Positions 13,327-25,484 of a stretch of DNA of 64,000 nt are shown here, in pieces. The first letter of the stretch is position 1. The number at the start of each line of letters is the position of its first letter. A program made the position numbers and the translations under genes. This DNA is from Trichuris trichiura. Its lineage: Eukaryota; Nematoda; Enoplea; Trichinellida; Trichuridae. The stretch spans positions 1 through 64,000 of the forward strand of contig JBAJFE010000015.1 of assembly GCA_037903355.1 (NCBI GenBank), in the 5' to 3' direction. The notes below the pieces were generated by a model. The model searched no databases and was not told the origin of the DNA. It was given only the letters and a program-made list of their open reading frames with translations.

Positions 13327-13818
13327 TTTTCATATTAAAGTGTCATTACTACGGATTATGTGTACCGTTGGAATGTAAATTGAACATAAATTTTCCGGAG
13401 CTTTCAGGTCTGTCGCAACCCGTCTTCAGCGGTCAAACGATGAGTACAGTATGTGGGGCGAGGTTAATCTTCAATCGTTTTCTAACTGTTTAAAACGAGA
13501 GTTTTAAAGTTATTTTCTTCTGTGTCTGTCAGTTGCCACTTCCATAGTTCTGTATTCTTGTAGAAACTGTTCCCTATATATATTGATTTATTGTTTAATT
13601 TTCTTCTATCGCCACTTGAAATTTTGTCCACCTTTATCCATTTGTGTGTCATCCATTTAGTGAGCAGCAGTTGTGGAGTACGATAATATTTGTCCATATC
13701 AATACGTTTGACCGCTGAAGACGGGTCGCGACAGACCGGTAAGCCCCGGGAAATTTATGTTCAATTCACATACCAACGGGACACATGATCCGTAATAAGG
13801 ACACTTTAATATGAAAAC
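13327..13818. mobile_element. Inverted pair of Penelope-type terminal repeats
   Basis: A unit of about 112 bp at 13327-13441 is repeated in inverted orientation at 13702-13818. The outer ends match exactly: TTTTCATATTAAAGTGTC at left and GACACTTTAATATGAAAA at right. The inner end of each carries TTTGACCGCTGAAGACGGG. About 260 bp without recognisable coding lies between them. A third copy lies in an intron at 37.04 kb, so this is a dispersed family. The shared TGACCGCTGAAGACGG core also flanks the Penelope-like relic at 15.2-17.2 kb, which links this pair to that element class as a non-autonomous derivative. Confidence 0.65.
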
Positions 13819-14574
13819 AATAAAAGGTCGTTCAAAAGAATTCTTAAATCTAACATTCACTGAAATGCCTGGTAATGGGAGCGACGTTTTAAGTGAACCT
13901 GACGAAAAGACTGTTTCCACCGTTATTGTGTTTTTACTGCTGAGATATCCGATAATGCTGTTCACTGCATTTGTCATCGCTTAGGCCAAATTCGAGCCAG
14001 TAGCTGGTTTGGTAATTAGCCAGCAAAAGCTCCCTTACCCTGCTGACGACGAAACAAGAGCAGTTCCGAAACGTACGGTATACAAATTGTGCTGTATTTT
14101 CTCTAACAATTTGTTTATCCGTTCGTTGGTAGGGCACTTTGAAGTTTACTTAGAGATACACCAAATAGGGAAAACGCGTGAACCAGAAGACCAATTATGA
14201 AGCAAAAGATAGGAAGAAACTATATATACTGCAAGTAGTTTTTCTGAGATTTCTGCGGTAGAATATAACACTATCCGAGCGGGAAACTACAATCACCATA
14301 TCCTAACAGAACTAATTACGTTTGAGAAAGCGCCATAACCTACGAGCGTTTTGAAGAAAAGAAACGCTTGCTTTAGTAATAACGTAAAACAAGAATGGAT
14401 AAAATTGGTTCATACCTGGTTGATTTGCGGAATTTACTCATTTGTTAAACAATATTACTTTTCCTTTACCTCAAAGTTTTCAGGGCTCTTCTCCTCTTTT
14501 TGTTAAAGAATTAAAATCCTGTGACATATGTTCCGAAATAGAAAAGTATTTCTCAACAAACGGATCGATTATGT
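13819..14574. other. Stretch with an isolated hammerhead-like repeat core
   Basis: At 14039-14073 the plus strand reads CTGACGACG...TTCCGAAACGT. This is a CUGANGA box, a short stem and a GAAA box, the arrangement seen at the ends of Penelope-like elements and in hammerhead ribozymes. It is probably another fragment of a terminal repeat. No gene is seen in the rest of the interval. Confidence 0.35.
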
Positions 14575-15032
14575 CAGCCATTCTCAACGTGGGGCCTGGG
14601 GACCCCAGGAGGAGCTGAGAGAGTGCCAGGGGGGCTGAAATTAAAAATTTTTGAGAGATCGGGGGCTGGGGAGGAGGCCGTCAAGGGGGGCTGAGAAACC
14701 TTATTAGAACAAGCGTAATTACGTAGATCAGAAGGGTGAGAATTTAAGCCAATCCTCTATACAGGATTGGTTAACCCTTAGCAACATTTCTCTATGCAGG
14801 ATTCGAATCAATTCTCACTCGACTTGACGAAGTGGTTTCATTGTTAGTTTCGAACAACCCCAATTAATCTTTTCAAATGATTTGACGACTGGATATTCGC
14901 ACTTTATCAGTGCATTAACTTGATCCTAGGAGGTTGTCATTGAGAGCTGACTGGCTGCTGTACGAAAAACGCACAAATTAATCGACCAATAAGAAAAGGG
15001 GAGCCTAGCGCAGAAAAGGTTGAGAATGGCTG
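14575..15032. mobile_element. hAT-type MITE
   Basis: Terminal inverted repeats CAGCCATTCTCAAC (left) and GTTGAGAATGGCTG (right) bound a 458-bp non-coding element. The flanking 8-mers GATTATGT and GATTAGAT are an imperfect target-site duplication, 8 bp being the hAT hallmark. The left subterminal part is rich in GGGGGCTG-type motifs. The terminal sequence resembles, but is not identical to, that of the full-length hAT at 48.6-52.3 kb (CAGTGTTTCTCAACC). Confidence 0.7.
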
Positions 15033-15189
15033 GATTAGATGAATAAACCACAGCTGTTACAAGGAGCTATGTTTTCCAGGTTGCATTACTTGCAAATATC
15101 GTCCATTCGCTTATTTAGTGCCCAATTGTTTCATTTCTCCAAATTAACCACGCTGTTTTTAAACCTAGTGTTCACATTAAAACAAACCA

Positions 15190-17195
15190 TTTTATTGACC
15201 ATAATCACAACAACTGCATAGCCTTGAAAAGTTACAAGTCCCATCCTCAGCGGTGAGATGTTAGAAAGGACGAACATGATGGCTATTACAGGCGATTAAA
15301 TCGGTCAGCCTGATGTTTTGCACAACTGTTTTCCTATAAGATTGGTCCACACGCCACTGATCTCTTTACCTTTGTTTCCATTAATTACTTCATTATGCCT
15401 AACAGAAATGCTTTAATCTTTCGTAGTTTCGAATCATCTTCTTGGCAAAGAAATTTGGAAAATGACTGACCGCCACAGTGCGAGGCACGTTTCTTTAATC
15501 TCGATGCCTACTTGATTGTTTCATGCTTTGCTGTGTGGGCTTCCGTTTTTCGAGACCTTCCCCTGCACCCTGTTTCATTTTCTTGCATGTCAGACAATGC
15601 ATTCTTGCAATGGTTGAGACAACTAAGGTGCTGTTTAAACTTTTGAGATAGGCTGTTGCCTACCTCACCAAAGTAGAAAGCAAAGCAACTCCAAATCATC
15701 TCGTGAACCACTCTTGGCTTCTCTCAATAGGTAACCGTGTTTTTCCATGCATATCCATGGGCCTCAACGAATACGAAGTTTTGAAATACACTTTGACAAC
15801 AATCTCCTTGCTAATACGCATAGTGCATCCTCTGAAACGTTTGTAGTATGGCATTACGAATAAGAGAACACTCTGCTTTGATAAACCGCTTTCTGGTCTG
15901 GAAGTTCTCTGTCTTATCACTGAGGAAATCAATCCCGCTGGATAGCTTTTATATAAAAAAAAGTCGCTTTTATGTGTGCAAGCTCAGCCGTAAGCAATGT
16001 TTCATCGCAAATTGATGTTGGATTACCAATCATCCCAGTAACTGTGCCTGCTACGAAAAATATAAATGTCTGTTCAAATACGTAGGCCTCCTATAGACTG
16101 TTGTTTTAAGCCTACGTCCATCACTGATTATGAGCACGTGGAGTCTCCTGTTGTTCCTTTTTTAATAGTGAAGGAAATGCAGTTCAGGAATAGGCTGCTC
16201 AGGTCGTTAACAAACGCTTCCTTCTTCCCCATTTGATGACAGCAAAAATGTCGTTCACGGATATTACGAAAAACGTTGGGGAAATTGCTGCGTCTGCAAA
16301 GAAAACAGCCTTTTCTTCTACAAATTCAGTAAACATTTTCGCTAAAATGGGCGATAGAGAGATATCCATTTGTGCCTGCATCTTTTGTACGAAAAACTGT
16401 TCTTGAAACTGGAAGTAATTTGCTTTTCTTAAGCGCTAGTTTGTTGACGTGAAAGGTCTTGAGATTGGTCTTTTGTGATAACGTCAGGTCCGCTTCAAGA
16501 AGCTCTTTGAGTGCATTGAGCGCGACATATATGGGGACGCTTGTGAACATCTAATTTACGTTATAAAAGAACAAGATTTCAGAGGGGTCCGATTGTAGAT
16601 TCTTGAACTCAACGCAGAATTTCTTTACTGTTTTCTACTTAGGACGTTCTGCTTCCATCTAACGGTCTGACAGTCGTTTTCAAATAGGAGCCTAACCGTC
16701 CTATAACGCTTTTTCTACTCGAAATTACAGGCTTTTCAGAGATACCCATTTTGAAAGTCCATACAGGTCTGAACGTTGAGTGTTGCCAATGTACGTCATT
16801 TCAGAGACCTATACGTCGTGTGTTTCACGTTCACAAGACTCCAGCAGAGAACTGAAGCAATTAAGAAAGCATCGGGCGTAGTGGAACACGCCTTTTACTG
16901 TAACAGTGAATTATTTTTCAAAGTCATTTGCCGAGAAGAGGACTTCAAACTGCGAAAAGTAAAAGAGGGCCTTTTTGTTACGCATAATGAGGTGATTAGT
17001 TGAGACAAAGGTAAAAAGATCAGTGATATGTGAACCAATCTTATTATAAGAATACAGTTAGACAAAACATTCGGTTGACCCATTTGGCTGCCTATAAAAC
17101 TCATCATATTCTTTCACTCCAACATTTGACCGCTGAAGACGGAACGTGTAACTTTTCAAAGCTACGCAGTTTATATCATTGTTATTAATAAACTG
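15190..17195 (-). mobile_element. Penelope-like element relic 3 with inverted terminal repeats
   Basis: The outer ends are two related repeats in inverted orientation, at 15190-15262 (minus orientation, AACATCTCACCGCTGAGG) and 17121-17195 (plus orientation, AACATTTGACCGCTGAAG). Both continue as TGTAACTTTTCAA(A/G)GCTA. Between them the minus strand carries reverse transcriptase and GIY-YIG remnants (see 15508-16560). Inverted pseudo-LTRs are a known Penelope-like feature. Stops and frameshifts throughout show that it is dead. Confidence 0.75.
15508..16560 (-). pseudogene. Penelope-like reverse transcriptase/GIY-YIG pseudogene
   Basis: In order on the minus strand: MFTSVPIYVALNALKELL at about 16550 (RT fingers), SLSPILAKMFTEFVEE at about 16355 (motif of the GSPLSPILA type), FFVISVNDIFAVIK at about 16265 (catalytic YVDD box altered to SVND), MPYYKRFRGCTMRISKEI at about 15850 (linker after the RT), and CFAFYFGEVGNSLSQKFKQH at about 15680 (GIY-YIG endonuclease, Y.GE.GNSL). 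The second catalytic Asp of the RT is replaced by Asn and the frame is broken at least three times, so the copy cannot be functional. Confidence 0.75.
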
Positions 17196-17529
17196 GTTTA
17201 GCGTTTTATGTTGAATGATAGCTTAAAAATAGGGAGCTACGTTTGGAGAAACGAGGAAATGGTTTGAACCTGTTACCGACCAGCCAATTTTCAATTAATG
17301 CTCACAGATTGTTCGTTTCGTCTTTGACTTTTGGAAAGGATAGGGCCAATGAAATGTAAAAACATGTACAATGGTTTGATTTCAGGACGTAATGTGAAGA
17401 TAACTTCTGTTTCTTTATAACCGCAACAATTTCATGAGATATCAATGCAGTAAACGTTATGGGGTAGACACAATGAGTAGAGACAAAAAGGGACAATTTT
17501 AACAGAACAATTTTCTTGACACTTACCAG

Positions 17530-17847
17530 TTAGTGATAGCAGTAGATGAAAGGCGGTTGATGCAACAGTGAGGTGACAACCAAAAGAACAGCAGTCATTG
17601 TCCATGCTATTTGCATTGAAGACAAATTCACGTTATCCTGCTGCCTGAGCAGTGCGAACACCACCTTTTTCTCCGGAAAAATGCTTAAGCTTGTTCGAGA
17701 ATCACGGTCGTCTGACAGCTTTAAATTCACATACTCTAAACATAAAATTGCATCGACGAAAAGTAAGGACAAGAAATATAAGACCATTAGCACTACGGAT
17801 ACTTGCAGCTTCAAACATACCCACTCTAACTGCAGCGCGACCGCATC
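17530..17847 (-). CDS. Possible small membrane-protein exon (uncertain)
   Basis: On the minus strand an open frame runs from a TTTTGACTGGAACGTAACAG-type acceptor at 17848 to a stop at 17530. It contains two hydrophobic stretches, VSVVLMVLYFLSLLFVDAIL and MQIAWTMTAVLLVVTSLL, separated by a charged loop. No family is recognised and no upstream exon could be joined with confidence. Plus-strand frames overlap the same bases. It may be the last exon of a two-pass membrane protein, or chance. Confidence 0.2.
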   Translation of the reverse strand, partial: DAVALQLEWVCLKLQVSVVLMVLYFLSLLFVDAILCLEYVNLKLSDDRDSRTSLSIFPEKKVVFALLRQQDNVNLSSMQIAWTMTAVLLVVTSLLHQPPFIYCYH

Positions 17848-18610
17848 CTGTTACGTTCCAGTCAAAAAAAAAGCACCAAATGGAATGAAAATTACTCAAA
17901 TTACAAGGATCAAGTACCGAACCTATGCTGCCGAAGCTTTGCTTCAAATTGGAAGCTGCTGATCTTCCTGGACGAAGAGCAGCAACGCTGACTACAGGTA
18001 CCAGAAAAGAAAACTTTGAACAGCAAGTGTTCATCTGTCCATCAAGTATAGATGAGCACAGTGTTTAGAACGCAGATAGAGTAACGCACCTGTTAGCAGC
18101 ACTTTGAATTGTGAAATTAATAACTGGTGTACATTTATTTTGTACTTCTTAATTACAGCTGAAAAAAGCTTACGACTGTTTCAATACTACCAATAGAAAC
18201 AGTGCATATCCGAACAAACTATATTACGTGAAAATAAGAAACTAAGACAGGAAGAAAGGATAGAAAGCAACCCTATATTAATCACTGCACTCTGGGTAAC
18301 CGACTTGTAAAATGGCTTGCATCGAACAAGCAACATTTTCCAACAACTCACAACAAAAGCAAAGGGCTTGTTGACGTATAAACAAACAACTAACAATGGT
18401 GAGCTGAAATTATTAATAATACGCTATTATTAGCACTATGTGCGCTCTGTATCATTGTGCGCCTATGGACTGTCACTTAGCCATTCTTCAAACTTTCTCT
18501 TAACAGCTATTAATCCGGGTTATTCCTAAAAATGTTGTCGAACTACACTTTGTAGTCTCTACCAATATAATTATACGTAATTTTGCAAACCCAGTTACAC
18601 GCAGGGATTT

Positions 18611-18636
18611 GTGTGTGTGTGTGTGTGTGTGTGTGT
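18611..18636. repeat. (GT)n microsatellite
   Basis: Thirteen uninterrupted GT dinucleotides. The surrounding 17.85-19.40 kb otherwise shows no supported gene. Confidence 0.95.
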
Positions 18637-19401
18637 CCCGTCAAGAAAAAGAAGAAAAGCGCCGGAAAAGTTAAGGAGAAAGGGCAAAGACAGCTTCTGA
18701 GTTCGAAACGTTTTTCATTTGGAAAATCATAAACGCAGGATCAACAAGTTGAAAGCTTACCTTGTCAATTACTTCAACGAAATACTCGTTGCCGTTGTGA
18801 ACGACCTGAAAAACTGCCCGATTACTATTTTAACAGAGCAATTACTTTCAGTTAGTTAACCGTAACAACAATTAACTGAAACTGTCGGGGAAAAAATATT
18901 AATACGTTACAGCGTCGACTTAACTTTCTTAGCACACTGAATTCATACTTTACGGTGACTCATCAATGCTTTTAGTGGACGAATAAGATAACCTTTTAAG
19001 TAGCATGCCGTCATACACCCATTATTTCGTACTTTTAAAACGGAGAAAATTTCTGAACACATTGAACACGCGGCCTACTTTCCATTGCGTAACAGTCTCC
19101 ATTTACTGCATCAGTTGCGCAGCTTGATTGGTGCAATATTTGCCGGTAGTTCATCTTAGATAATTTGCATTTATTGTCGCGCATGTCAAAGTAACAAGCT
19201 TTCATGTGAAGCAATTTGAAAAAATAAAATCAACCTCTGGAAAAGAAAGAATAAATAGTGGAAACTCACTTCTATGGAAAGTAAATGGATAATATAGTGA
19301 ACCGACTAGCAAATTTCAAACTTCTCGACATTTTCTCTTCCCTATGGCCTCAATGAATACTTCATGAGCAAGAGTTGATCGGATATTAGAAACCTATTTA
19401 G

Positions 19402-20200
19402 TTACTCGTTAGAGCCAACGACGGAAAGAGGCAGAACTGAATTCCTCCCTCCTGACGAATACTGCAGTGAAAGCAGCCGAATCCAACTGCCAGAACAGCT
19501 CGATTCGCGAAAAGATCAGCCAACGTGCAACGATATCATTTCTTACGTAAAGGATGAATCTATTTGCGGCTCCTGCTGGGTGAATATAGCATTGCGTATG
19601 CTTGGTATAATTGAAAAGGCCATACATATTTTGAACGGCAATCTCAGCATAGTCAGCAATGCTAAACAGAACGTACATTGCCGTATAAACTACAGCATCT
19701 GCACAACGGACGCGCTGCTTTCAATGGCAGTTAATCGTTCTGTTAAAACGAATATAAACATTTGCTACGCAAATCTGCAGGAACTATTCATGACGGACAC
19801 TGACTGCACAGGATTCCGTTAGGGATGCAAGTCGTATTTTCTATGCAGGAAACCAGTAAATTTTATGTGAAAATTCATTTCTTACTGGCGGCAATTTCGA
19901 CATTCTAGTGAACTTTAAGAGAAACGGAGCTTGTTACATAACTGCAGAAGCAAACCACCGTAAGCCACCATGATCTGTTAAGTGCAAGATCTTTACCGGG
20001 AAAATATGAGCCTGACCTTACCAGAACGCCGGAGAATTCAAGTACAGTAAGCAGTTCTTGCGGATAACTCGAATGCAGAAATCATAAAAAGAATGCCTAT
20101 TCTTGTTTTCCCGTTAGCTGCTTGTTTTATTCACCGTGCTAACCTCTTTTGCGAAGAGACATTAGTTACTCTTGGAGGGTTTGAAAACAAGTCTGCCTAA
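19402..20200 (+). pseudogene. Cathepsin B-like cysteine peptidase relic
   Basis: After an acceptor-like CCTATTTAG the frame reads RIQLPEQLDSRKDQPTCN, then IISYVKDESICGSCWVNIA. This is the mature N-terminus and active-site block of cathepsin B (LP..FD.R..WP.C..I..I.DQG.CGSCW). The catalytic Cys is present in CGSCW, but the oxyanion-hole Gln of DQG is Glu (DES). Further cathepsin B-like pieces follow: LTGGNFDILVNFKRNGAC at about 19887 (GCNGG..AW..FKR.G.C region) and ADNSNAEIIKRM at about 20070 (the EAEIMKEI helix). A stop at 19820 and the absence of the His (GHAV) and Asn (NSW) blocks indicate a decayed or truncated gene. A divergent live gene with unseen exons is less likely. Confidence 0.5.
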
Positions 20201-21826
20201 GGAAAAGTGAAGAAGGCGTAGTAGAAAAGGCTAAGCAATGAAATTTACAAAACAATTTTTTAAACAGAAACGCTTTTTCTTTGCTGACTGCTTTGCAAGT
20301 CTCAATGAAACCAAGAAAACCTATACAAGCGGCAGAAGGGAAGAAGCACAGTTACTCACCACATAATTGCAAGTGAATTTGTAGCCAAGTGTTGAAGTGC
20401 CAATTTGGGCTTGACAAAACACGCTTACATCAGTGAAATCATACAACAGCCTATTCAAGCGAGAAAACACGGTAGAAAATTATTGCACAGAGCGCTGAGA
20501 AGTACAGTAACACATAATGATTATCCTGATCAAATGCAGAATTATTAATATTTCGAAGAGTGAATAAGGACAACCCGTCCTTTTCTTCCGTGTAAATGTT
20601 GTCCAGCATATTGCACTTATTTTGCTAGCGTTTCGGCCTGAGAGTTACTTACTACAGCAGTCTTCAAAAATCAGGATAAATGAGTAGCATTAAGAATAGC
20701 GCAGTCATTACCGAAGAAAGTAGAAGTAAAAATCAAGCGCCTTATTAGTACAGCTTTTGAAAAAACGCTATCTGTTACGCTTCATAATGACAGTGCTAAT
20801 ATTTTTACTTGTTCGTTTTGTCCAAAAAATTTACGCCTGGAAATCATACGACCGCGAAGAATAAAGGTTTTCCTTCGAACAAAATAAAACTGCCACTGAA
20901 CCAAGCCCCTTGCAAAAGAATGAACTGCACTTGGTGCCCATCTAGGCAATAACGCTTCAACGAATAGTAATAAATGATAAACGCATGGTTACCGAGAAAA
21001 TGCAAACCAAACATCCGAATACAGCAGTAACGCAAAACGCGATTTCTTTTTAGGATCTACAATCCTTCGAAAGGTTACTAAACTTTTGAAAAAAAAATAA
21101 AACGCTGACGTAAGGCGCATCAAAATTTCCACAGAACTATTAAAGGAAAACCTAATGAATTTTCTTGGCGAGTTTATTGTCAAACTATTCTTATTTTTAA
21201 CTGTTAGAGCACTACATTAGCAAATTCGGCCCTCAGGTACGAACGCATTTTATTGCAAACGCCGATTTACGCTTTTGACAAGCTACCGTAACCCGCGAGC
21301 AATTTAAACTGCATTTGACTCTGTTACTTTGCAATTGTTTGTCGTTTTTAATTTTTGGTTTCAGAGTTTGACCGAACTGCTTAAAAAATTTATGACCTTA
21401 CCTTCCGGTAGTCTAGTTTTAAGGAGGCCAGCACGTTTGTTGTTAATCGGCTTGGCGTGTTTGTCGTTTCTATTTTCGCTTGTGACCGCTTGCCCAACTA
21501 GTGTCCTTGCTCGTTTTCTCGGGTGAACTTTTTGTACTTGCATTTAGAGAATCCAATTTTACGCGGCGCAAAGCTACGTGCCTCCTCCGTCCGGAGGATC
21601 TTTGTTACTCCGGCGGTTACGTACTGCCTTTCTATGTTTTCTAGTTCTGCTCGGTCGAATAGACGCAAAATAGTGGACGGCTAGTTATCTAGTTTTCCGC
21701 ACGCAGGTTTCATGCGAAAGTTGCATAATAACCAATCGATCATTATCATTTTTTGCCGTAGGTTTTTAGCCAAACAACGTCAGTTTTCTCGGCCTCATTT
21801 CTCTACCATTGTCGGCCATTGTTTCA
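20201..21826. other. Intergenic region upstream of the ECT2 gene
   Basis: No supported gene. Short frames at 20844-21183 (-) and 21329-21543 (both strands) show no known domain. The last few hundred bases before 21827 are likely 5' UTR and promoter of the RhoGEF gene, but no TATA box or initiator stands out. Confidence 0.5.
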
Positions 21827-24800
21827 ATGGCTAACGTTGGGGAAAGTTTCAACTGCGATGAGCCTATGGATGAGTCAGTCAGGACGAACCAGAGTACTTC
21901 CCTTTTCATTGCCTTCCTTCAACTGTAAAGCGACTTTTTCAGCTGCTGATTCGTTGCTACCGCTGAGCGATGCAGAGCTGAAATCATTCTGTTTGGTTGG
22001 CAATGCAAGATTTACAGAATGCTTGAAAGAAGTTTTGCAAGTAAGCTGCTTGTTCCCGCAAAGTTTAAACAAAAGCTCTTGCGTCTTCTGCACAGAAGCA
22101 CGTGGGTCTTCCCGTTTGCGAATCTGAAAGAGGCGTCGATTACATTCACGAAAAGGATATGGCTTTCATTCTTAACGATTTTTCCGGCCCGGACTTCAGC
22201 TACTTATACCATGCTGGTCGTAGGATCTACGGACCAACCATTATATTTGAATCGGTTCAGGCAAAAAGCGTAAGTCTGGTTTCTACTAAATATATAGTCG
22301 TACGGAATTTGCTCTTGTAGCCCCTTCCTTTAAAATCTCGTCCTCTGTATTGCAACGCCATGAAAGATGTAACAATATGCTTTGCCGGTTTTTCCGATAA
22401 GAAAACATTGGTACGGTCGTTTTTTCCATAATACTCATCCGAAAGTTGGATCGTTAGGTTCGATACGTCGATCTTGTCCATTATATGGGCGGAAGTGTTC
22501 GCAGAAATTTCACTCTCAGCGTTACGCATGTCGTCGCTAATACGACGCAGAGCTCAAAATACAGGGTTAACTTTTTAGCTTAATATATATTCGTACATCC
22601 TTTTGTGCATGTTGAAGTTGCACTTTTAGCTTGCGGTGGGCATGGGTAAACGCGCCATGCATGAAAGTTGGGTGCTTAAGACTTGGGAAAAAAGGAACAT
22701 ACCAATGACGTCAGCATTGTCTCCCGAACTAGTACGTATTAATCGCTGATATATGTCCGTTCGCGTTGTTTCAAAAGTTGCACTTCCTACCTGCTCAGCT
22801 TAAATTGACCTTGGCTCCATTCCATGGGCTAAAATTGTACTTCCACGGATTCTCATCGTCGGAAGAAGGGCATATGACCGAACTGGCAAAGCAGAACGGT
22901 AATTGAAAGCAAGTTGGCTTCTTGAGCTGCGGATATTTCAAAACTTTAGGAGCATCCGTATGCAGAGCCACTTCCTGCAGTCATTTCGTTGCCGATCCAT
23001 CGGTGAAAGCCGAGACAGTGTCAAGTCTTGATGAGGAACTGAATTGCCATTTTGTTACCGCTGAGGTATGCGGCTGACGAGACCGTGCTAAGCTAGCAAA
23101 AAATATCGTATTGCAGTGGTTTTGGGTTAGCATACAGCTTGACTTGTGCGCTAATGAGGACATGTATACTCTGACGAAGGCAAAGGTAGCTAATGTCCTT
23201 CCATAAAACGAAGACTAAGTCTGCGCGTCTTAGAATCAGAAGTTGCGTGGATGCAATCGCCTGGAAATGCCCGCCTACAATCGCCAAAGCGGTGGAAAAA
23301 TTGTGGACTCCTCAAGAAATCGCAGTGAGGAAGCAGGACAAGGCAATGTTTCTTTGGAGTTGTCAAGCGAAATGTCCTCAACGCTTGGTTAATATCTTGC
23401 GAACATCTTTATTCCAATATCCCGTTGGTCGTTTTTTTCAGACCATATTTTCTCTTCCGAAGATTTGGAAACCGCTGCCAGTTCGCCACGGCGTGGTATG
23501 TCGAAGCGGCAACAGGTTGCCGTGGAACTCATGCAGACTGAGTGTAAATACGTCGAAGTTCTAAACACCATAATTACCGTACTTAGCATCAACCGCTCCT
23601 CCAACGAAATGGCCTTATTTTGCATTCCAGTTGTACAAAGAACCGCTGGAAAACCCAAGCGTCACTGGAGGTGACCTGCTCTTGGACATGGCTGAAATAA
23701 AGATCATTTTTGGCAATTTGCCCGAAATACATGATCTTCACAGTAAACTATATCGTGAGCTCGCCAACCTGATATACCATTGGAGCGAAAGTCGCCGCAT
23801 CGGAAGAGTTTGGCTCAATAACGTACGTTGCGTTTTTCGATGCCTTGATCGCTAAGGCCAAATACGTTTGATAAACTTGCAGGCGGAGGAAATGGTCAAA
23901 GTCTATCCTCCTTACATTAACTTCTACGAGAGGACAAAGGAGATGCTAAACTTTTGCGACAGAACAAAGCCACGTTTTCACGCCTTCCTCAAAGTAGCTT
24001 TCAAATAATGGGAAGTGCGTAAGCTGACGTGCTATTTTTGGGCAGGCCAGGCAAAATCGACCGGAATCCAACCGCGAGACTTTGCAAGACCTCATCATTC
24101 GACCTGTTCAACGCCTTCCGAGCGTCATTTTACTACTCAGTGGCAAGTCTCGTCCAGTTTAGGCAGTTGGATGTTCTCACGGTATTGCATCTTAGAACTC
24201 TTAAAGAATACTGAAAAGTCGAACGCCGATCACGACGACATTCAAAGAGCAATAGAAGCGTTGAAACGTGTACTCACGTAAGTGTACTTGCTTATCCACT
24301 GGTTTTCGAACAAAATCTCCTTCCCAATTGTCTTAAGTTTTATCAACGAAGACAAACGCAGAACGGAGGGACAAGTCAAATTGTTTGACATTGTTAATCA
24401 AATTGAAAATTGCCCAGTAAGCGTCTCGCCTTAAACAAGATGAAGAAGCTGCATAGAATCTCTTTTAGCCGTATGTTCTGTCGTCGCATCGTCAATTCAT
24501 CGCTCACGTGGACACAACAGCCTTATCAAACGGACCGCTTACGAAGAAAGGCATGGAATGCACCTTTTATCTGTTCAACGATTGTTTGGAGGTTGTCCAC
24601 CATCCAACCGCGACCGTTCGCTTCCTATAATGGCTTACTCTTTTTTCAGATAACAAAACGACGGGTAAAACCGGCTGCGGCTGGAACGGACGTACGAAAC
24701 CGCGGCGCTTCGGCAAAGCAAAAGCATGTTGACTTGCTTTTCATGTCCAACATTCGGCGCGTCGTCGACGTTGACTTTCCAAGTAAGTTTTGCCTCATAC

Positions 24801-25317
24801 CGTTGCTCACGTGCCAATATTCCGGTTTAAGAAATGCCAAACTTGTTTTGCTTGACGATAAGAAACAGCATGGGCGACACCAATTACACCTTCCAAATGA
24901 ATCAGAACGTCTCTGCGGATGCAAAAGTGACCTTCTTGAAAAGCATATGCAAACAGGTGCTCAAAACTGCCTGCCGCGCTGAATTCAATCTTCAACGCCT
25001 CGAAAGCATAGAATTGTGCGACGACAGCGAGCTAGCTTTTTCCATAAATAAGGCGACAAAGTAAGGCTTCCTAACCGTTGTTGATTCGTCGTTAAATTGG
25101 CCATCTCAGGTACTGTTCAACCAACGGGCATCGCCTTACGCAAGTTTTCTCCTTCAATAATAAAAGCAATCGTCTCCGTCGAGCCGTAAGTCAAATGGCT
25201 CTTAACATGTCCAATCATTTGCGACGTATGTCTCGTTCCAACTTGCGATTGCCCTTACGCGGCATTGCGGAAGAGAACGACACCGTTTCGACGCAAAGTG
25301 TAGATAGAGCTCGTTGA
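21827..25317 (+). CDS. ect-2: ECT2/Pebble-type Rho guanine-nucleotide exchange factor
   Basis: Twenty exons join in frame to 826 codons plus stop: 21827-21893, 21943-22040, 22096-22269, 22321-22410, 22458-22565, 22630-22731, 22778-22898, 22950-23065, 23117-23185, 23240-23387, 23442-23578, 23631-23822, 23883-23993, 24046-24139, 24196-24277, 24338-24416, 24469-24591, 24650-24782, 24832-25060, 25110-25317. All introns are GT-AG, 46-66 nt. Domains: N-terminal BRCT-like triple (residues about 30-315; THVVANTTQSSKYR marks BRCT1), DH domain (about 385-575; VAVELMQTECKYVEVL, TKPRFHAFLK, LIIRPVQRLPSVILLL), PH domain (about 595-755; CTFYLFNDCLE), basic tail (LRRAVSQMAL). ECT2 activates RhoA at the central spindle and equatorial cortex to drive the contractile ring in cytokinesis. 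Its BRCTs bind centralspindlin and hold the DH-PH autoinhibited. Human ECT2 is somewhat longer (about 900 residues). The start gives an acidic N-terminus, MANVGESFNCDEPMDE. Confidence 0.95.
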
Positions 25318-25484
25318 GGCGCGAAAAAAGGCGTCAGTCCGTTAAATTTTTTTGTTGTCCTACCATCTTAAAGTGACATGTTGTCCAGTTTTACCGTGAA
25401 CGCGATTAAACAAAGTTAAAGCTTATTTTGTAAGACTTTAAAAATTTAAATTTTAGTTGACCAACAAAAAAAGATAGCGTAAGT
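25318..25484. other. Convergent 3' intergenic spacer (167 bp)
   Basis: Only 167 bp separate the stop codon of the RhoGEF gene (+) from that of the ADAM17 gene (-). Both 3' UTRs and polyadenylation signals must lie within or overlap this AT-rich spacer, so the two transcripts may overlap tail to tail. I see no perfect AATAAA within the spacer itself on either strand. Confidence 0.7.
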
